Assembly (NCBI GenBank): GCA_002438345.1
Contig: DJUJ01000026.1
Location: 4,014-10,123 of the forward strand
Length of the DNA stretch: 6,110 bases
Origin: Paenibacillus sp. UBA6285
GTDB lineage: Bacteria > Bacillota > Bacilli > Paenibacillales > Paenibacillaceae
Reading direction: 5' to 3'
The notes under the pieces were generated by a model that did no database searches, had not been told where the DNA came from, and worked only from the letters and a program-made list of their open reading frames with translations. How positions within the stretch are numbered: the stretch's first letter is position 1; every line of letters begins with the position of its first letter. The position numbers and the translations under genes are program-made. Shown one piece after another: positions 1 through 5,285 of this stretch.

Positions 1-136
1 TCTTTATATTTCTACGACAACGTCGTTTCTTCTTAATTATACGCTATCTTGCTTTGAAACTGCTGGCTTTGAGATTTCTCCAAAACTATGGATACCCTCT
101 CTTTAATTTACTTTAAGTTCGTAATATTAAACCTAA
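1..136. other. Left-edge region with no recognisable gene
   Basis: No reading frame here gives a recognisable protein. The forward frames open from the window edge run at most about 35-40 codons before a stop, and none looks like a known family. The only structure I see is a short perfect hairpin at 14-26 (ACGAC-aac-GTCGT, 5 bp) followed by a T-rich stretch. It could be a weak terminator of a gene to the left, but it is too short to call. A TAA at 134-136 closes the frame immediately before the hydrolase remnant, so the remnant's original N-terminus is not preserved here. Confidence 0.4.
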
Positions 137-408
137 TTGACTCCCGCTTATAAGGTTACAGTGAAAGAAAATATTTTGTATGCGAGCAAGAAGAATGAGA
201 CGGATGCTATAGAACCGCTGAAACTCGACCTGTACGAGCCGTCTGGTGACAATAACAAGAAGAGACCTGTATTTATTTTCATTCACGGTGGAGGTTATAC
301 AGTAGGAGTAGGGGGGAATATGACGCAGCGGACTTTTCTACGGGATTGGCGAAGCGAATGAACGAAAAGATAACAAATAAGTTTTGCGTTGACACATCCA
401 ACTTTTGA
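137..408 (+). pseudogene. Alpha/beta-hydrolase (carboxylesterase-type) remnant, frameshifted and truncated
   Basis: The first frame (137-361) starts at a TTG right after a stop, has no convincing ribosome binding site, and reads LKLDLYEPSG, then RPVFIFIHGGGYTVG. HGGG, at about residues 50-53, is the oxyanion-hole motif of carboxylesterase/HSL-type hydrolases. After six G at 311-316 this frame turns into unrelated residues and stops at 359-361. The next frame instead continues as EYDAADFSTGLAKRMNEK, the sequence expected between HGGG and the following strand of the fold. A seventh G would join the two. That second frame runs to a stop at 406-408, but family-like sequence ends near 370. The nucleophile elbow (GxSxG) and the catalytic Asp and His are all absent, so no active enzyme can be made even if the frameshift is a sequencing error. 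The tail runs into the TetR promoter. Confidence 0.8.
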
Positions 409-417
409 CATTATGAT
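389..417 (+). promoter_or_regulatory. Sigma-A promoter of the tetR-family gene
   Basis: TTGACA at 389-394 is a perfect -35 box. It is followed by a 17-base spacer and TATGAT at 412-417, five of six matches to the consensus -10. Transcription should start near 423-425, inside the inverted repeat that begins at 418. A bound repressor would therefore sit directly on the start point. It is the best promoter match in the window. Confidence 0.85.
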
Positions 418-445
418 ATGAATGAAAAAATAATTATTCATTCAT
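418..445. promoter_or_regulatory. Inverted-repeat operator 1 (probable autoregulatory TetR site)
   Basis: ATGAATGAA at 418-426 and TTCATTCAT at 437-445 are perfect reverse complements, 9 bases each and separated by 10 A/T-rich bases. The repeat begins immediately after the -10 box, covers the predicted transcription start, and its last bases overlap the ATG at 444. A second copy of the same half-sites with the same 10-base spacing lies at 1073-1098, upstream of the next transcription unit. Two copies with identical geometry at the two control points of a TetR locus support an operator. Binding by this particular regulator is inferred. Confidence 0.85.
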
Positions 446-1037
446 GGAGATGCGGAAAGTGGAAGATAAAAAAACAAAGATTTATGATTGTGGGAAAGAG
501 CTGTTTAGCAATAAAGGCTTTAAGGATACGAATGTCTCGGACATTACAAAAAAAGCTGGAATAGCCATAGGAACCTTTTACAACTATTATCCTTCAAAGG
601 AAAAGCTTTTTATGGATATCTTTCTTGAAGAAAATGCGAAGCTCAAAAAAAACTGTATGCAATCCCTCGACATGACCCAAAGTCCATTGATAGTAGTTCG
701 GCAGATGATGGCACTTAATGTGGAAGGCATAATCGCCAACCCCATTCTAAAGGAATGGTATAACAAAAGTGTTTTTGGGAAAATCGAACAGCTTTATCGG
801 GAAGAAACCGGCATTGAGGTGACGGATTTCTTATATGACAGCTTCCATGAAATTGTGCAGCAGTGGCAAACCGAAGGCAAAATGCGAAGCGATATGGATA
901 GTAAAATGATTATGATGGTGTTCGCCGCCATGATCAATGTGGACACCCACAAGGAAGAAATTGGAGTGGAGTTCTTTCCACAACTGCTGGACAATATGAT
1001 GGAACTAATCATGAAGGGTCTGACAGACTGCCCCTAA
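444..1037 (+). CDS. TetR/AcrR-family transcriptional regulator
   Basis: This is a DNA-binding repressor-type protein of 197 residues, a normal length for the family. Residues about 11-60 form the TetR N-terminal helical domain, with the helix-turn-helix around 28-50: DTNVSDITKKAGIAIGTFYN, then YYPSKEKLF, a classic family signature. The rest is a helical ligand/dimerisation domain that does not reveal the ligand. Start choice is uncertain. ATG 444 has no Shine-Dalgarno. GTG 459 has GGAG at 446-449 with 9 bases between and would give 192 residues, and ATG 450 is a third option. The operator at 418-445 indicates autorepression, and a second identical operator upstream of the 64-residue gene suggests that gene and the flavodoxin gene are its targets. 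The sites resemble half-sites of FadR of Bacillus, but the protein is not clearly FadR. Confidence 0.93.
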   Translation: MEMRKVEDKKTKIYDCGKELFSNKGFKDTNVSDITKKAGIAIGTFYNYYPSKEKLFMDIFLEENAKLKKNCMQSLDMTQSPLIVVRQMMALNVEGIIANPILKEWYNKSVFGKIEQLYREETGIEVTDFLYDSFHEIVQQWQTEGKMRSDMDSKMIMMVFAAMINVDTHKEEIGVEFFPQLLDNMMELIMKGLTDCP

Positions 1038-1061
1038 AAGAACTAATGAGGCAGTTTTTTT
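1027..1061 (+). terminator. Weak intrinsic terminator after the tetR-family gene
   Basis: ACTGCC at 1027-1032 pairs with GGCAGT at 1050-1055, followed directly by a run of seven T (1055-1061). The stem is only 6 bp, its loop is about 17 bases, and its left arm lies inside the last codons of the regulator gene. Termination may be partial, which would let some transcripts continue into the next two genes. Confidence 0.5.
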
Positions 1062-1088
1062 AACTCTTAAAATGAATGAATATAAAAA
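1060..1088 (+). promoter_or_regulatory. Possible weak promoter overlapped by operator 2
   Basis: TTAACT at 1060-1065 resembles a -35 box. With a 17-base spacer it is followed by TAAAAA at 1083-1088, a poor -10; TATAAA at 1081-1086 is a better -10 but only 15 bases away. Either choice puts the -10 inside the inverted repeat at 1073-1098, as expected for a repressed promoter. The match to consensus is weak, and the exact boxes are uncertain. Confidence 0.4.
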
Positions 1089-1098
1089 TATTCATTCA
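1073..1098. promoter_or_regulatory. Inverted-repeat operator 2 (probable TetR site)
   Basis: TGAATGAA at 1073-1080 and TTCATTCA at 1091-1098 are perfect reverse complements with 10 bases between. The three innermost flanking bases on each side also pair (TAT with ATA). Arms and spacing match operator 1 at 418-445. The site lies 20 bases upstream of the GTG start of the small gene and overlaps the likely -10 region, so binding here should block transcription of the small protein and flavodoxin genes. A further lone half-site, TGAATGAA, occurs at 1120-1127. Confidence 0.8.
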
Positions 1099-1118
1099 AA
1101 AGATTGAGGGGAGGGCAT

Positions 1119-1313
1119 GTGAATGAACATTGTTGTAAGAAGAAGGATCATTCCAGAGATACCAAGGTTCAGGCAACAATATCTGTGGGACGGGTTTCAG
1201 ATATTAAAATACTCAAAGGCGCTTTAGATAAAAATGGAAATCTGTTGGAACAAGTCACTCGAAAATGCACTGGCGCAGGCAAAGACGAAATAATTCGTTT
1301 CAAGGAGGGCTAA
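1119..1313 (+). CDS. Small Cys-containing protein of unknown function
   Basis: I do not recognise the family. From the GTG at 1119 it encodes 64 residues beginning VNEHCCKKKD. There is an adjacent Cys pair at 5-6 next to a His and a lysine run, and one more Cys at 50 in VTRKCTGAGKDE. The remainder looks like a compact alpha/beta fold, with no signal peptide or membrane segment. The frame is also open from a TTG at 1104, but the purine-rich run GAGGGGAGGG at 1106-1115 serves the GTG better, although its spacing is short. The gene ends one base before the flavodoxin ATG and carries that gene's ribosome binding site, so the two are probably translationally coupled. Cys and His near the N-terminus beside a flavodoxin could mean metal binding or redox work, but this is inference only. 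It is very likely a real gene given the operator, spacing and coupling. Confidence 0.72.
   Translation: MNEHCCKKKDHSRDTKVQATISVGRVSDIKILKGALDKNGNLLEQVTRKCTGAGKDEIIRFKEG
1302..1308 (+). promoter_or_regulatory. Strong ribosome binding site of the flavodoxin gene
   Basis: AAGGAGG lies in the last codons of the 64-residue gene, six bases before the ATG at 1315. This near-perfect Shine-Dalgarno fixes the flavodoxin start and ties its translation to that of the upstream small gene. Confidence 0.88.
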
Positions 1314-1314
1314 G

Positions 1315-1836
1315 ATGAACATTGCAGTCATTTCTTATTCATTCACAGGCAACAATGATGCATTAGCTGGCAGTGTGGCTAAAGAACTGTCGTCTGATTA
1401 TTTTCGAATTTCTGAATCTAAGCCTCGGACATTGAGTTCCATTACAATGGATATGATTTTCAGCAGGATTCCGTTGGTACAGCCATCACCTAATTTAATA
1501 GTGAAGTATGATTTGATCCTCTTTTTCGGGCCGATCTGGATGGGGCAAGTAGCCACAACACTCCGTGCATATTTAAAGCATTTGAAAACAAATCCGCACA
1601 AGTATGGTTTCATTTCAATCAGCGGCGGAGCGGACGGACCCAACACGAAGGTACCAGGCGAACTCAGAAAAAGAACTGGGGTAGATCCCGTTGTATTTAT
1701 CGACCTATATATCGCTGACTTAATATCGCCAAATCCTAAACCGACACGGAAAGCTACTTCTGCTTACAAGTTAGATCCTGGGGATATCAAACAATTAACC
1801 AGTACAATAGTGAAGAAATTAATGGATGTGACTTAA
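1315..1836 (+). CDS. Flavodoxin-like protein
   Basis: This is a 173-residue cytoplasmic protein with the flavodoxin fold, expected to bind FMN and act in one- or two-electron transfer. The first strand and phosphate-binding loop are at residues 1-14 (MNIAVISYSFTGNN; SFTGNN corresponds to the T/S-x-T-G-x-T loop). The strand YDLILFFGPIWMG (65-77) leads into an aromatic-containing loop that would stack on the isoalloxazine ring. SISGGADGPN (101-110) matches the second flavin-contacting loop. The C-terminal part, about 125-150, carries DLYIADL and a basic stretch. Length fits short-chain flavodoxins. No iron-sulfur cysteine motif is present. It is co-transcribed with the 64-residue gene and probably under the TetR regulator through operator 2. 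The partner reductase and the physiological substrate cannot be read from the sequence. A flavodoxin-type NAD(P)H-dependent oxidoreductase is an alternative name. Confidence 0.85.
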   Translation: MNIAVISYSFTGNNDALAGSVAKELSSDYFRISESKPRTLSSITMDMIFSRIPLVQPSPNLIVKYDLILFFGPIWMGQVATTLRAYLKHLKTNPHKYGFISISGGADGPNTKVPGELRKRTGVDPVVFIDLYIADLISPNPKPTRKATSAYKLDPGDIKQLTSTIVKKLMDVT

Positions 1837-1848
1837 CTGAGTTCACCT

Positions 1849-1885
1849 ATAAATAAGCGGCAGAGATGCTGTTTATTTATTTTCT
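1849..1885 (+). terminator. Intrinsic terminator after the flavodoxin gene
   Basis: A 14-bp stem (1849-1862 with 1867-1880), including two G-U pairs, is closed by a GAGA tetraloop of the GNRA type and followed by TTTTC. It lies 13 bases past the flavodoxin stop. Its sequence closely resembles the terminator at 2649-2676, differing at 5 of 28 positions. Confidence 0.85.
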
Positions 1886-1938
1886 CCTCAACTGGTAGGA
1901 ATTTGTCTATTATTAAAGTGTTAGTTCAATTCGCTAGA

Positions 1939-1947
1939 TGGTATGAT
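1939..1947 (+). promoter_or_regulatory. Extended -10 promoter of the 215-residue gene
   Basis: TGGTATGAT is an extended -10 element (TGn followed by TATGAT, five of six to consensus). No good -35 is found at the expected distance; TGTTAG at 1919-1924 is poor, which is usual for extended -10 promoters. Transcription should start near 1954, giving a very short leader with the GGGAGGG ribosome binding site at 1954-1960 close to the 5' end. This site also argues against translation from the in-frame TTG at 1903. Confidence 0.6.
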
Positions 1948-1968
1948 AGGAGCGGGAGGGAATTTAAA

Positions 1969-2616
1969 ATGACCAATGAGATAACAAACGAGAACGAAGA
2001 AACATTAAAAGAGAACGAGGAAATAACCAATGATCCAGCAATGTCTGAGGAGGATATGAATAAGCTTGTGATGGCTGTTCATCATAACGGTCTCGTAGCT
2101 TTGAGAGTGCACTTTCAAGACGTTGAAGGACAAGTGTTAAATATGGAGGCGTACGGCCCAGTTTTTGTTTTTCACGTAAAAAATGAGTTGGATCATGTAT
2201 ATTCTTGTGGCTTTTTTCTGCGTGAGTTGATTGCAAGATTTCAATCGGGTAAGGATCCTGCAGCATGGATGGCGTCATTCTTCGTTGATCTGATGAAAAT
2301 TGAGGGAGGCAAAACGCTTCCAAAACCACCAGCAAGTGAAGACGAAGCTAAAGCGATGATAGACAATGTGTTAGTTCCGCAATGTATAAAAGAAATTACC
2401 GAAGAATTTGCGCCAGAGGATGTACATGTTGGCCTAGCTTGGAATGAAAAACTTGGTCCGGTCTTCGAGGCTGGATTTCCAGCGATAAGTGATGGGAATA
2501 ACGTGTGTGCGTTCCCACTGCATTTATTGTTAACGCACTTGCAATTGAATCGGGATCCTTCCGAACTGCTTGTTCAAGGCATGTATAACATCCGCAAGGA
2601 ACATGGATTGGAGTAA
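1969..2616 (+). CDS. Acidic two-repeat protein of unknown function
   Basis: I do not recognise the family. The ATG at 1969 is chosen over the upstream TTG (1903) because GGGAGGG at 1954-1960 is 8 bases away and the extended -10 lies between the two. The product has 215 residues with no signal peptide and no membrane segment. Residues 1-30 are a low-complexity Glu/Asn/Thr-rich tail. The rest holds two degenerate copies of one module: residues 63-113 (GPVFVFHV, then VYSCGFFLREL, then GKDPAAW) and 163-213 (GPVFEAGF, then NNVCAFPLHLL, then NRDPSEL). They align without gaps at an offset of exactly 100; GPVF, the Cys (80/180), F82/F182, Leu at 84/184 and 87/187, and Asp-Pro (96-97/196-197) coincide. 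The gene stands alone between two terminators, so it is probably monocistronic. It is likely cytoplasmic; its role is unknown. Confidence 0.85.
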   Translation: MTNEITNENEETLKENEEITNDPAMSEEDMNKLVMAVHHNGLVALRVHFQDVEGQVLNMEAYGPVFVFHVKNELDHVYSCGFFLRELIARFQSGKDPAAWMASFFVDLMKIEGGKTLPKPPASEDEAKAMIDNVLVPQCIKEITEEFAPEDVHVGLAWNEKLGPVFEAGFPAISDGNNVCAFPLHLLLTHLQLNRDPSELLVQGMYNIRKEHGLE

Positions 2617-2648
2617 AAGAGGCTCTGAGCCCTGACCATCCATAACCT

Positions 2649-2683
2649 AAAGAAACGGCAGAAATGCCGTTTCTTTGTTGTTT
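2649..2683 (+). terminator. Strong intrinsic terminator between convergent genes
   Basis: A perfect 12-bp stem (2649-2660 with 2665-2676) is capped by a GAAA tetraloop and followed by a T-rich tract on the plus strand. It lies 32 bases after the stop of the 215-residue gene and 20 bases beyond the 3' end of the histidine kinase gene, which reads toward it. The stem begins and ends in A/T-rich sequence, so it may also stop minus-strand transcripts, with the T-run supplied by the stem itself. Confidence 0.9.
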
Positions 2684-2695
2684 CTACTGATCTTT

Positions 2696-4459
2696 TTATC
2701 CTGCCGTGTTAAAAATCAATGAAATTGTTGTTCCAGTTCCAGGCTCGCTTTCTACTTCGATACGTCCACCGTGTTGAATCACAAGCTGTTTGGAGATAGC
2801 CATGCCCAGTCCTGTTCCTTGGTTTAGCTCATCTGTATTCGTACCCCTATAATAACGTTCAAAGAGCAGATCCTTTGTCTCTGCATCGATACCAACTCCA
2901 TTATCTTGGATACGAATCACAAATTGAGAAGAAGTAATCATAACTAAAAAGACTTGGATCAGGGTACCTTCAGGGTTATGAAGGGCAGCATTGGCTAGCA
3001 GATTTTCCAGTATGCGTCTGAAATATTTACCGTCGATTGGATAGGTAAGCGATCCTTCCGAAGCTGTATAATGAACCGGAACATGGGTGAATTGTGGGTG
3101 TTGTCTCCACTTTTGAACCGTTTGTTCGATGAATTCATTCATATCTGTCGGAATCAAATCAAAGGCAAAAGCATCATTTTTGAGACGATAGGTTAAAGTC
3201 AGATCGTTAATCATTTCATCCATATAAGAGGATTTCTCGCGCATAATAGTAGCGAATTCACGAATTTCTGATGGAGACCATTCGTAGGTGTCCGATTCCA
3301 TTAGATGTGCGTACCCTAATATGGAAGAAAGGGGTGTCTTCATATCATGAGATACGCCAGCAATCCATTCTTCTCTTGTGGTCTCTAGTTGCTTGCGAAT
3401 TTGCTCGTTTTTTTGCAGCGTCTCTGTTAAATGAGCTAAGGAATCCATCATTTCGGTATGGTTGCGGAATCTTTTTGTCAAACGTCCAGAACGGTTTCGG
3501 CTAAGAGGTGATCCCTTCGGATTACGACCAGTAGGTTCTCTGAATTCACCCTTGGACAAATGATGAAGCCAATCAATCATATGCAAAATAGGTGTGCCGA
3601 ACCGATGACCATACCAAAGAGCAAGCAGCACGAATAGAAGAAGTATAATCACTAGCATAACCACAGCGTTCCAAAAGAAGATCTGAATATCTTCTCTATA
3701 CGTATCGCCATTAGTCCATGGAACCACTGAAGCGGCTAGTGGAGCGTGGATGATCCAAGTATTGTTTGTTGCTGGATCATACACCGTAAATAATTGCTTG
3801 CCATAACGTTCCGGATATTGATTACGGAGCATTAAATCTTGAAGACTATAGTGGTCTGGCGTTTCATTTGTTACACCATAACCTCCGAGCACCTTTCCAT
3901 TATCATCGAGCAGCTCGATGGACCCATGAACGGCATTCAGTTGCTGCTTGAAAGTCTCCTTCACTTCGATTTTCCCCGTTCTCCAAGTCACTTGTTGCAG
4001 TAGATTTTCTTTTAACGTCGCAATATCATTTTTCACTCCATATAAAAGGGTATAGCTTTGCCCATCTAACTCTTGAATCCAAGCATATAGTCCGTAAGGG
4101 AAGTCCTTCTCCGCTCTCCAATAGCTCATCAACTCACCGGGATGATAACGTTCCGGCATATCCTCAGGTGTATGGTAGGCAGCCATTATATATCCAGCCT
4201 GATCAACTACCTGCAGCCAGCCCCCCTGATCCCTAACCACAGTAAGAAGCTTTGGATCGAACTTTATTGTGCTGTTGTGTTTCGTAATAGAGTCCGTAAG
4301 TACAGGGAGACTGGGTTTAATGAAGTCTAATTGTTGATCAAGGCGTTCCAGCTTCACAACGCTTAAAGTAAATGTCCCTAGAATTAGTACCGTCAGAAGA
4401 AAGCCGACCAACAACAGTTGTCTAATGTATTGAAAAATAAACCGTTTCTTGATGTTCAT
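2696..4459 (-). CDS. Membrane sensor histidine kinase with duplicated extracellular sensor module
   Basis: This is a 587-residue two-component sensor kinase that should phosphorylate the adjacent response regulator. From the N-terminus: transmembrane segment at about 12-35; extracellular domain about 36-260; second transmembrane segment about 261-284 (FFWNAVVMLVIILLLFVLLA); a HAMP-like linker with an unusual basic stretch (GRNPKGSPLSRNRSGRLTKRFR); the dimerisation helix with phospho-accepting His 371 in VSHDMKTPLSSILGY; then an ATPase domain with N-box NLLANA (486-491), DNGVGI (519-524), FERYYR (533-538) and GTGLGM (548-553). All catalytic motifs are intact. The outside domain contains two copies of one fold, about residues 81-141 and 180-240. 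The ATG at 4459 is chosen: it follows the regulator's stop by 4 bases and has GAGG 9 bases upstream. The frame extends to a TTG at 4486 inside the regulator gene, which is less likely. The ligand is unknown. Confidence 0.95.
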   Translation of the reverse strand: MNIKKRFIFQYIRQLLLVGFLLTVLILGTFTLSVVKLERLDQQLDFIKPSLPVLTDSITKHNSTIKFDPKLLTVVRDQGGWLQVVDQAGYIMAAYHTPEDMPERYHPGELMSYWRAEKDFPYGLYAWIQELDGQSYTLLYGVKNDIATLKENLLQQVTWRTGKIEVKETFKQQLNAVHGSIELLDDNGKVLGGYGVTNETPDHYSLQDLMLRNQYPERYGKQLFTVYDPATNNTWIIHAPLAASVVPWTNGDTYREDIQIFFWNAVVMLVIILLLFVLLALWYGHRFGTPILHMIDWLHHLSKGEFREPTGRNPKGSPLSRNRSGRLTKRFRNHTEMMDSLAHLTETLQKNEQIRKQLETTREEWIAGVSHDMKTPLSSILGYAHLMESDTYEWSPSEIREFATIMREKSSYMDEMINDLTLTYRLKNDAFAFDLIPTDMNEFIEQTVQKWRQHPQFTHVPVHYTASEGSLTYPIDGKYFRRILENLLANAALHNPEGTLIQVFLVMITSSQFVIRIQDNGVGIDAETKDLLFERYYRGTNTDELNQGTGLGMAISKQLVIQHGGRIEVESEPGTGTTISLIFNTAG

Positions 4460-4463
4460 CGCA

Positions 4464-5171
4464 TCAGTCCTCAGACTCTTGTACAAGCTTGTAGCCTAGT
4501 CCACGCGCCGTAATCAAGTAAACAGGCTCACTTGGACTTGGTTCGATACGCTCGCGAATACGGTGGATATGAACCATGACCGTATTGTCATCACTAAAGC
4601 TTTGTTCGCCCCATACATGCTCATACAACTGTTTTTTACTGAATACCCGATTAGGATTTTGACAAAAAAACAAGAGAAGCTGAAACACCTGCGCCGGACA
4701 ATCGATCAAGGTATCATTCACGCGAAGCTCTCCGGCATATTCGTCTACTTGAAAGGTTCGGAAGGTGTAAATCCGCTTCACAGCCGGAAGTTCATTAGCT
4801 TTATGATATCGACGAAGCTGTGCGCGGACACGTGCAACCACTTCTAATGGATTGAACGGTTTTGTAATATAATCGTCCCCGCCGATAGCAAATCCTGTAA
4901 GTTTATCGAAGTCACCAATTTTAGCCGTCAAAAATAGGACAGGGGCATCCGTCGTTTGCCGAATCCATGGAAAGATCTCGAAACCGCTCTGCTTTGGCAG
5001 CATAACGTCCAGCAGGATCAGATCATACTTTGTAGTTCGGCAGGCTAGCATGGCCTGTTCCCCTGTTTCCGCCGTATCGATAAATAGGAATCCCTCTTTA
5101 TTTAATACGGTTTTTAGTAGCTTAAGTATGGACGATTCATCGTCCACGATTAGGATTTTTGATGGATTCAT
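4464..5171 (-). CDS. OmpR/PhoB-class response regulator
   Basis: This is a 235-residue cytoplasmic transcription factor of normal length for the class. The receiver domain (about 5-118) has the acidic pair D10-D11, the phospho-acceptor D55 in LLDVMLP, T82 in LFLTAK, and K104 in ITKPF, so all active-site residues are present. The C-terminal winged-helix domain (about 132-232) ends with the typical sequence DDNTVMVHIHRIRERIE and then the wing, LITARGLGYKL. The gene is first in the operon; the kinase start follows its stop by only 4 bases, so they should be cognate partners. Start ATG 5171 has GGGAG about 11 bases upstream and AAGAG directly adjacent, a mediocre site. Likely targets are its own promoter and the divergent peptidase gene, through the direct repeat at 5245-5262. 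Its exact subfamily (VanR, PhoP, YkoG and similar) cannot be settled by eye. Confidence 0.96.
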   Translation of the reverse strand: MNPSKILIVDDESSILKLLKTVLNKEGFLFIDTAETGEQAMLACRTTKYDLILLDVMLPKQSGFEIFPWIRQTTDAPVLFLTAKIGDFDKLTGFAIGGDDYITKPFNPLEVVARVRAQLRRYHKANELPAVKRIYTFRTFQVDEYAGELRVNDTLIDCPAQVFQLLLFFCQNPNRVFSKKQLYEHVWGEQSFSDDNTVMVHIHRIRERIEPSPSEPVYLITARGLGYKLVQESED

Positions 5172-5205
5172 CTCTTCATGATCTCCCTATAATTAGCATG
5201 AAATT

Positions 5206-5214
5206 ACTATACCA
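5206..5214 (-). promoter_or_regulatory. Extended -10 promoter of the response regulator/kinase operon
   Basis: Read on the minus strand this is TGGTATAGT: a TGn extension followed by TATAGT, five of six to consensus. No good -35 lies 16-18 bases upstream. Transcription would start near 5199, leaving a leader of about 28 bases before the ATG at 5171. The putative OmpR-type direct repeat lies about 31 bases further upstream on this strand, a position where autoregulation is feasible. Confidence 0.55.
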
Positions 5215-5244
5215 TTTGTTGGGTTCAAGCAGCGTATTTGGAAT

Positions 5245-5262
5245 CTTAACAGAGCCTTAATT
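5245..5262. promoter_or_regulatory. Direct repeat resembling an OmpR-class regulator box
   Basis: CTTAA occurs at 5245-5249 and again at 5256-5260, 11 bases apart, one helical turn. In PhoP-type wording it reads TTAACA, five bases, TTAATT. OmpR-class regulators bind as dimers to such tandem half-sites. The box lies between the divergent regulator and peptidase genes and overlaps the predicted weak -35 of the peptidase gene, which suits an activator. Binding by the neighbouring regulator is inferred. Confidence 0.45.
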
Positions 5263-5285
5263 TATAACGTCGAGATTAATACAAT
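5257..5285 (+). promoter_or_regulatory. Possible promoter of the M23 peptidase gene
   Basis: TTAATT at 5257-5262, a poor -35, is followed after 17 bases by TACAAT at 5280-5285, a good -10. The start would be near 5292, leaving a leader of about 70 bases that includes a 10-bp palindrome, CTTAGCTAAG, at 5328-5337. The weak -35 overlapped by the direct repeat suggests activator dependence. The A/T-rich boxes closer to the gene sit too near the ribosome binding site to serve as a -10. Confidence 0.4.

Noticed and set aside
14..26. Short hairpin ACGAC-aac-GTCGT as a terminator
   Set aside because: The stem is only 5 bp and the following tract is interrupted by C, and no gene to its left is visible within the window.
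1123..1233. Overlapping frame from the ATG at 1123 within the small gene
   Set aside because: It is Arg-rich, stops after about 36 codons, and has no family-like features. The frame that ends one base before the flavodoxin ATG is better supported by context.
1338..1345. Lone TTCATTCA inside the flavodoxin gene, and another at 3134-3141 in the kinase gene
   Set aside because: Neither has a partner arm at the 10-base spacing. The copy in the kinase simply encodes Met-Asn-Glu on the other strand. These are best explained by chance.
1903..1968. 22-codon N-terminal extension of the 215-residue protein from a TTG
   Set aside because: The extension spans the extended -10 promoter and the ribosome binding site, so it would not be on the predicted transcript.
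1964..2335. 123-codon minus-strand open frame opposite the 215-residue gene
   Set aside because: It lies wholly antisense to a gene with a good promoter, ribosome binding site and internal repeat, and its translation resembles no protein family. The same holds for the other antisense frames at 794-1012, 1398-1646, 3271-3504, 4142-4330 and 4563-4847.
2623..2633. GGCTCTGAGCC palindrome just after the 215-residue gene
   Set aside because: The loop would be too small for a stable hairpin beyond 3-4 bp, and a much stronger terminator follows at 2649-2676.
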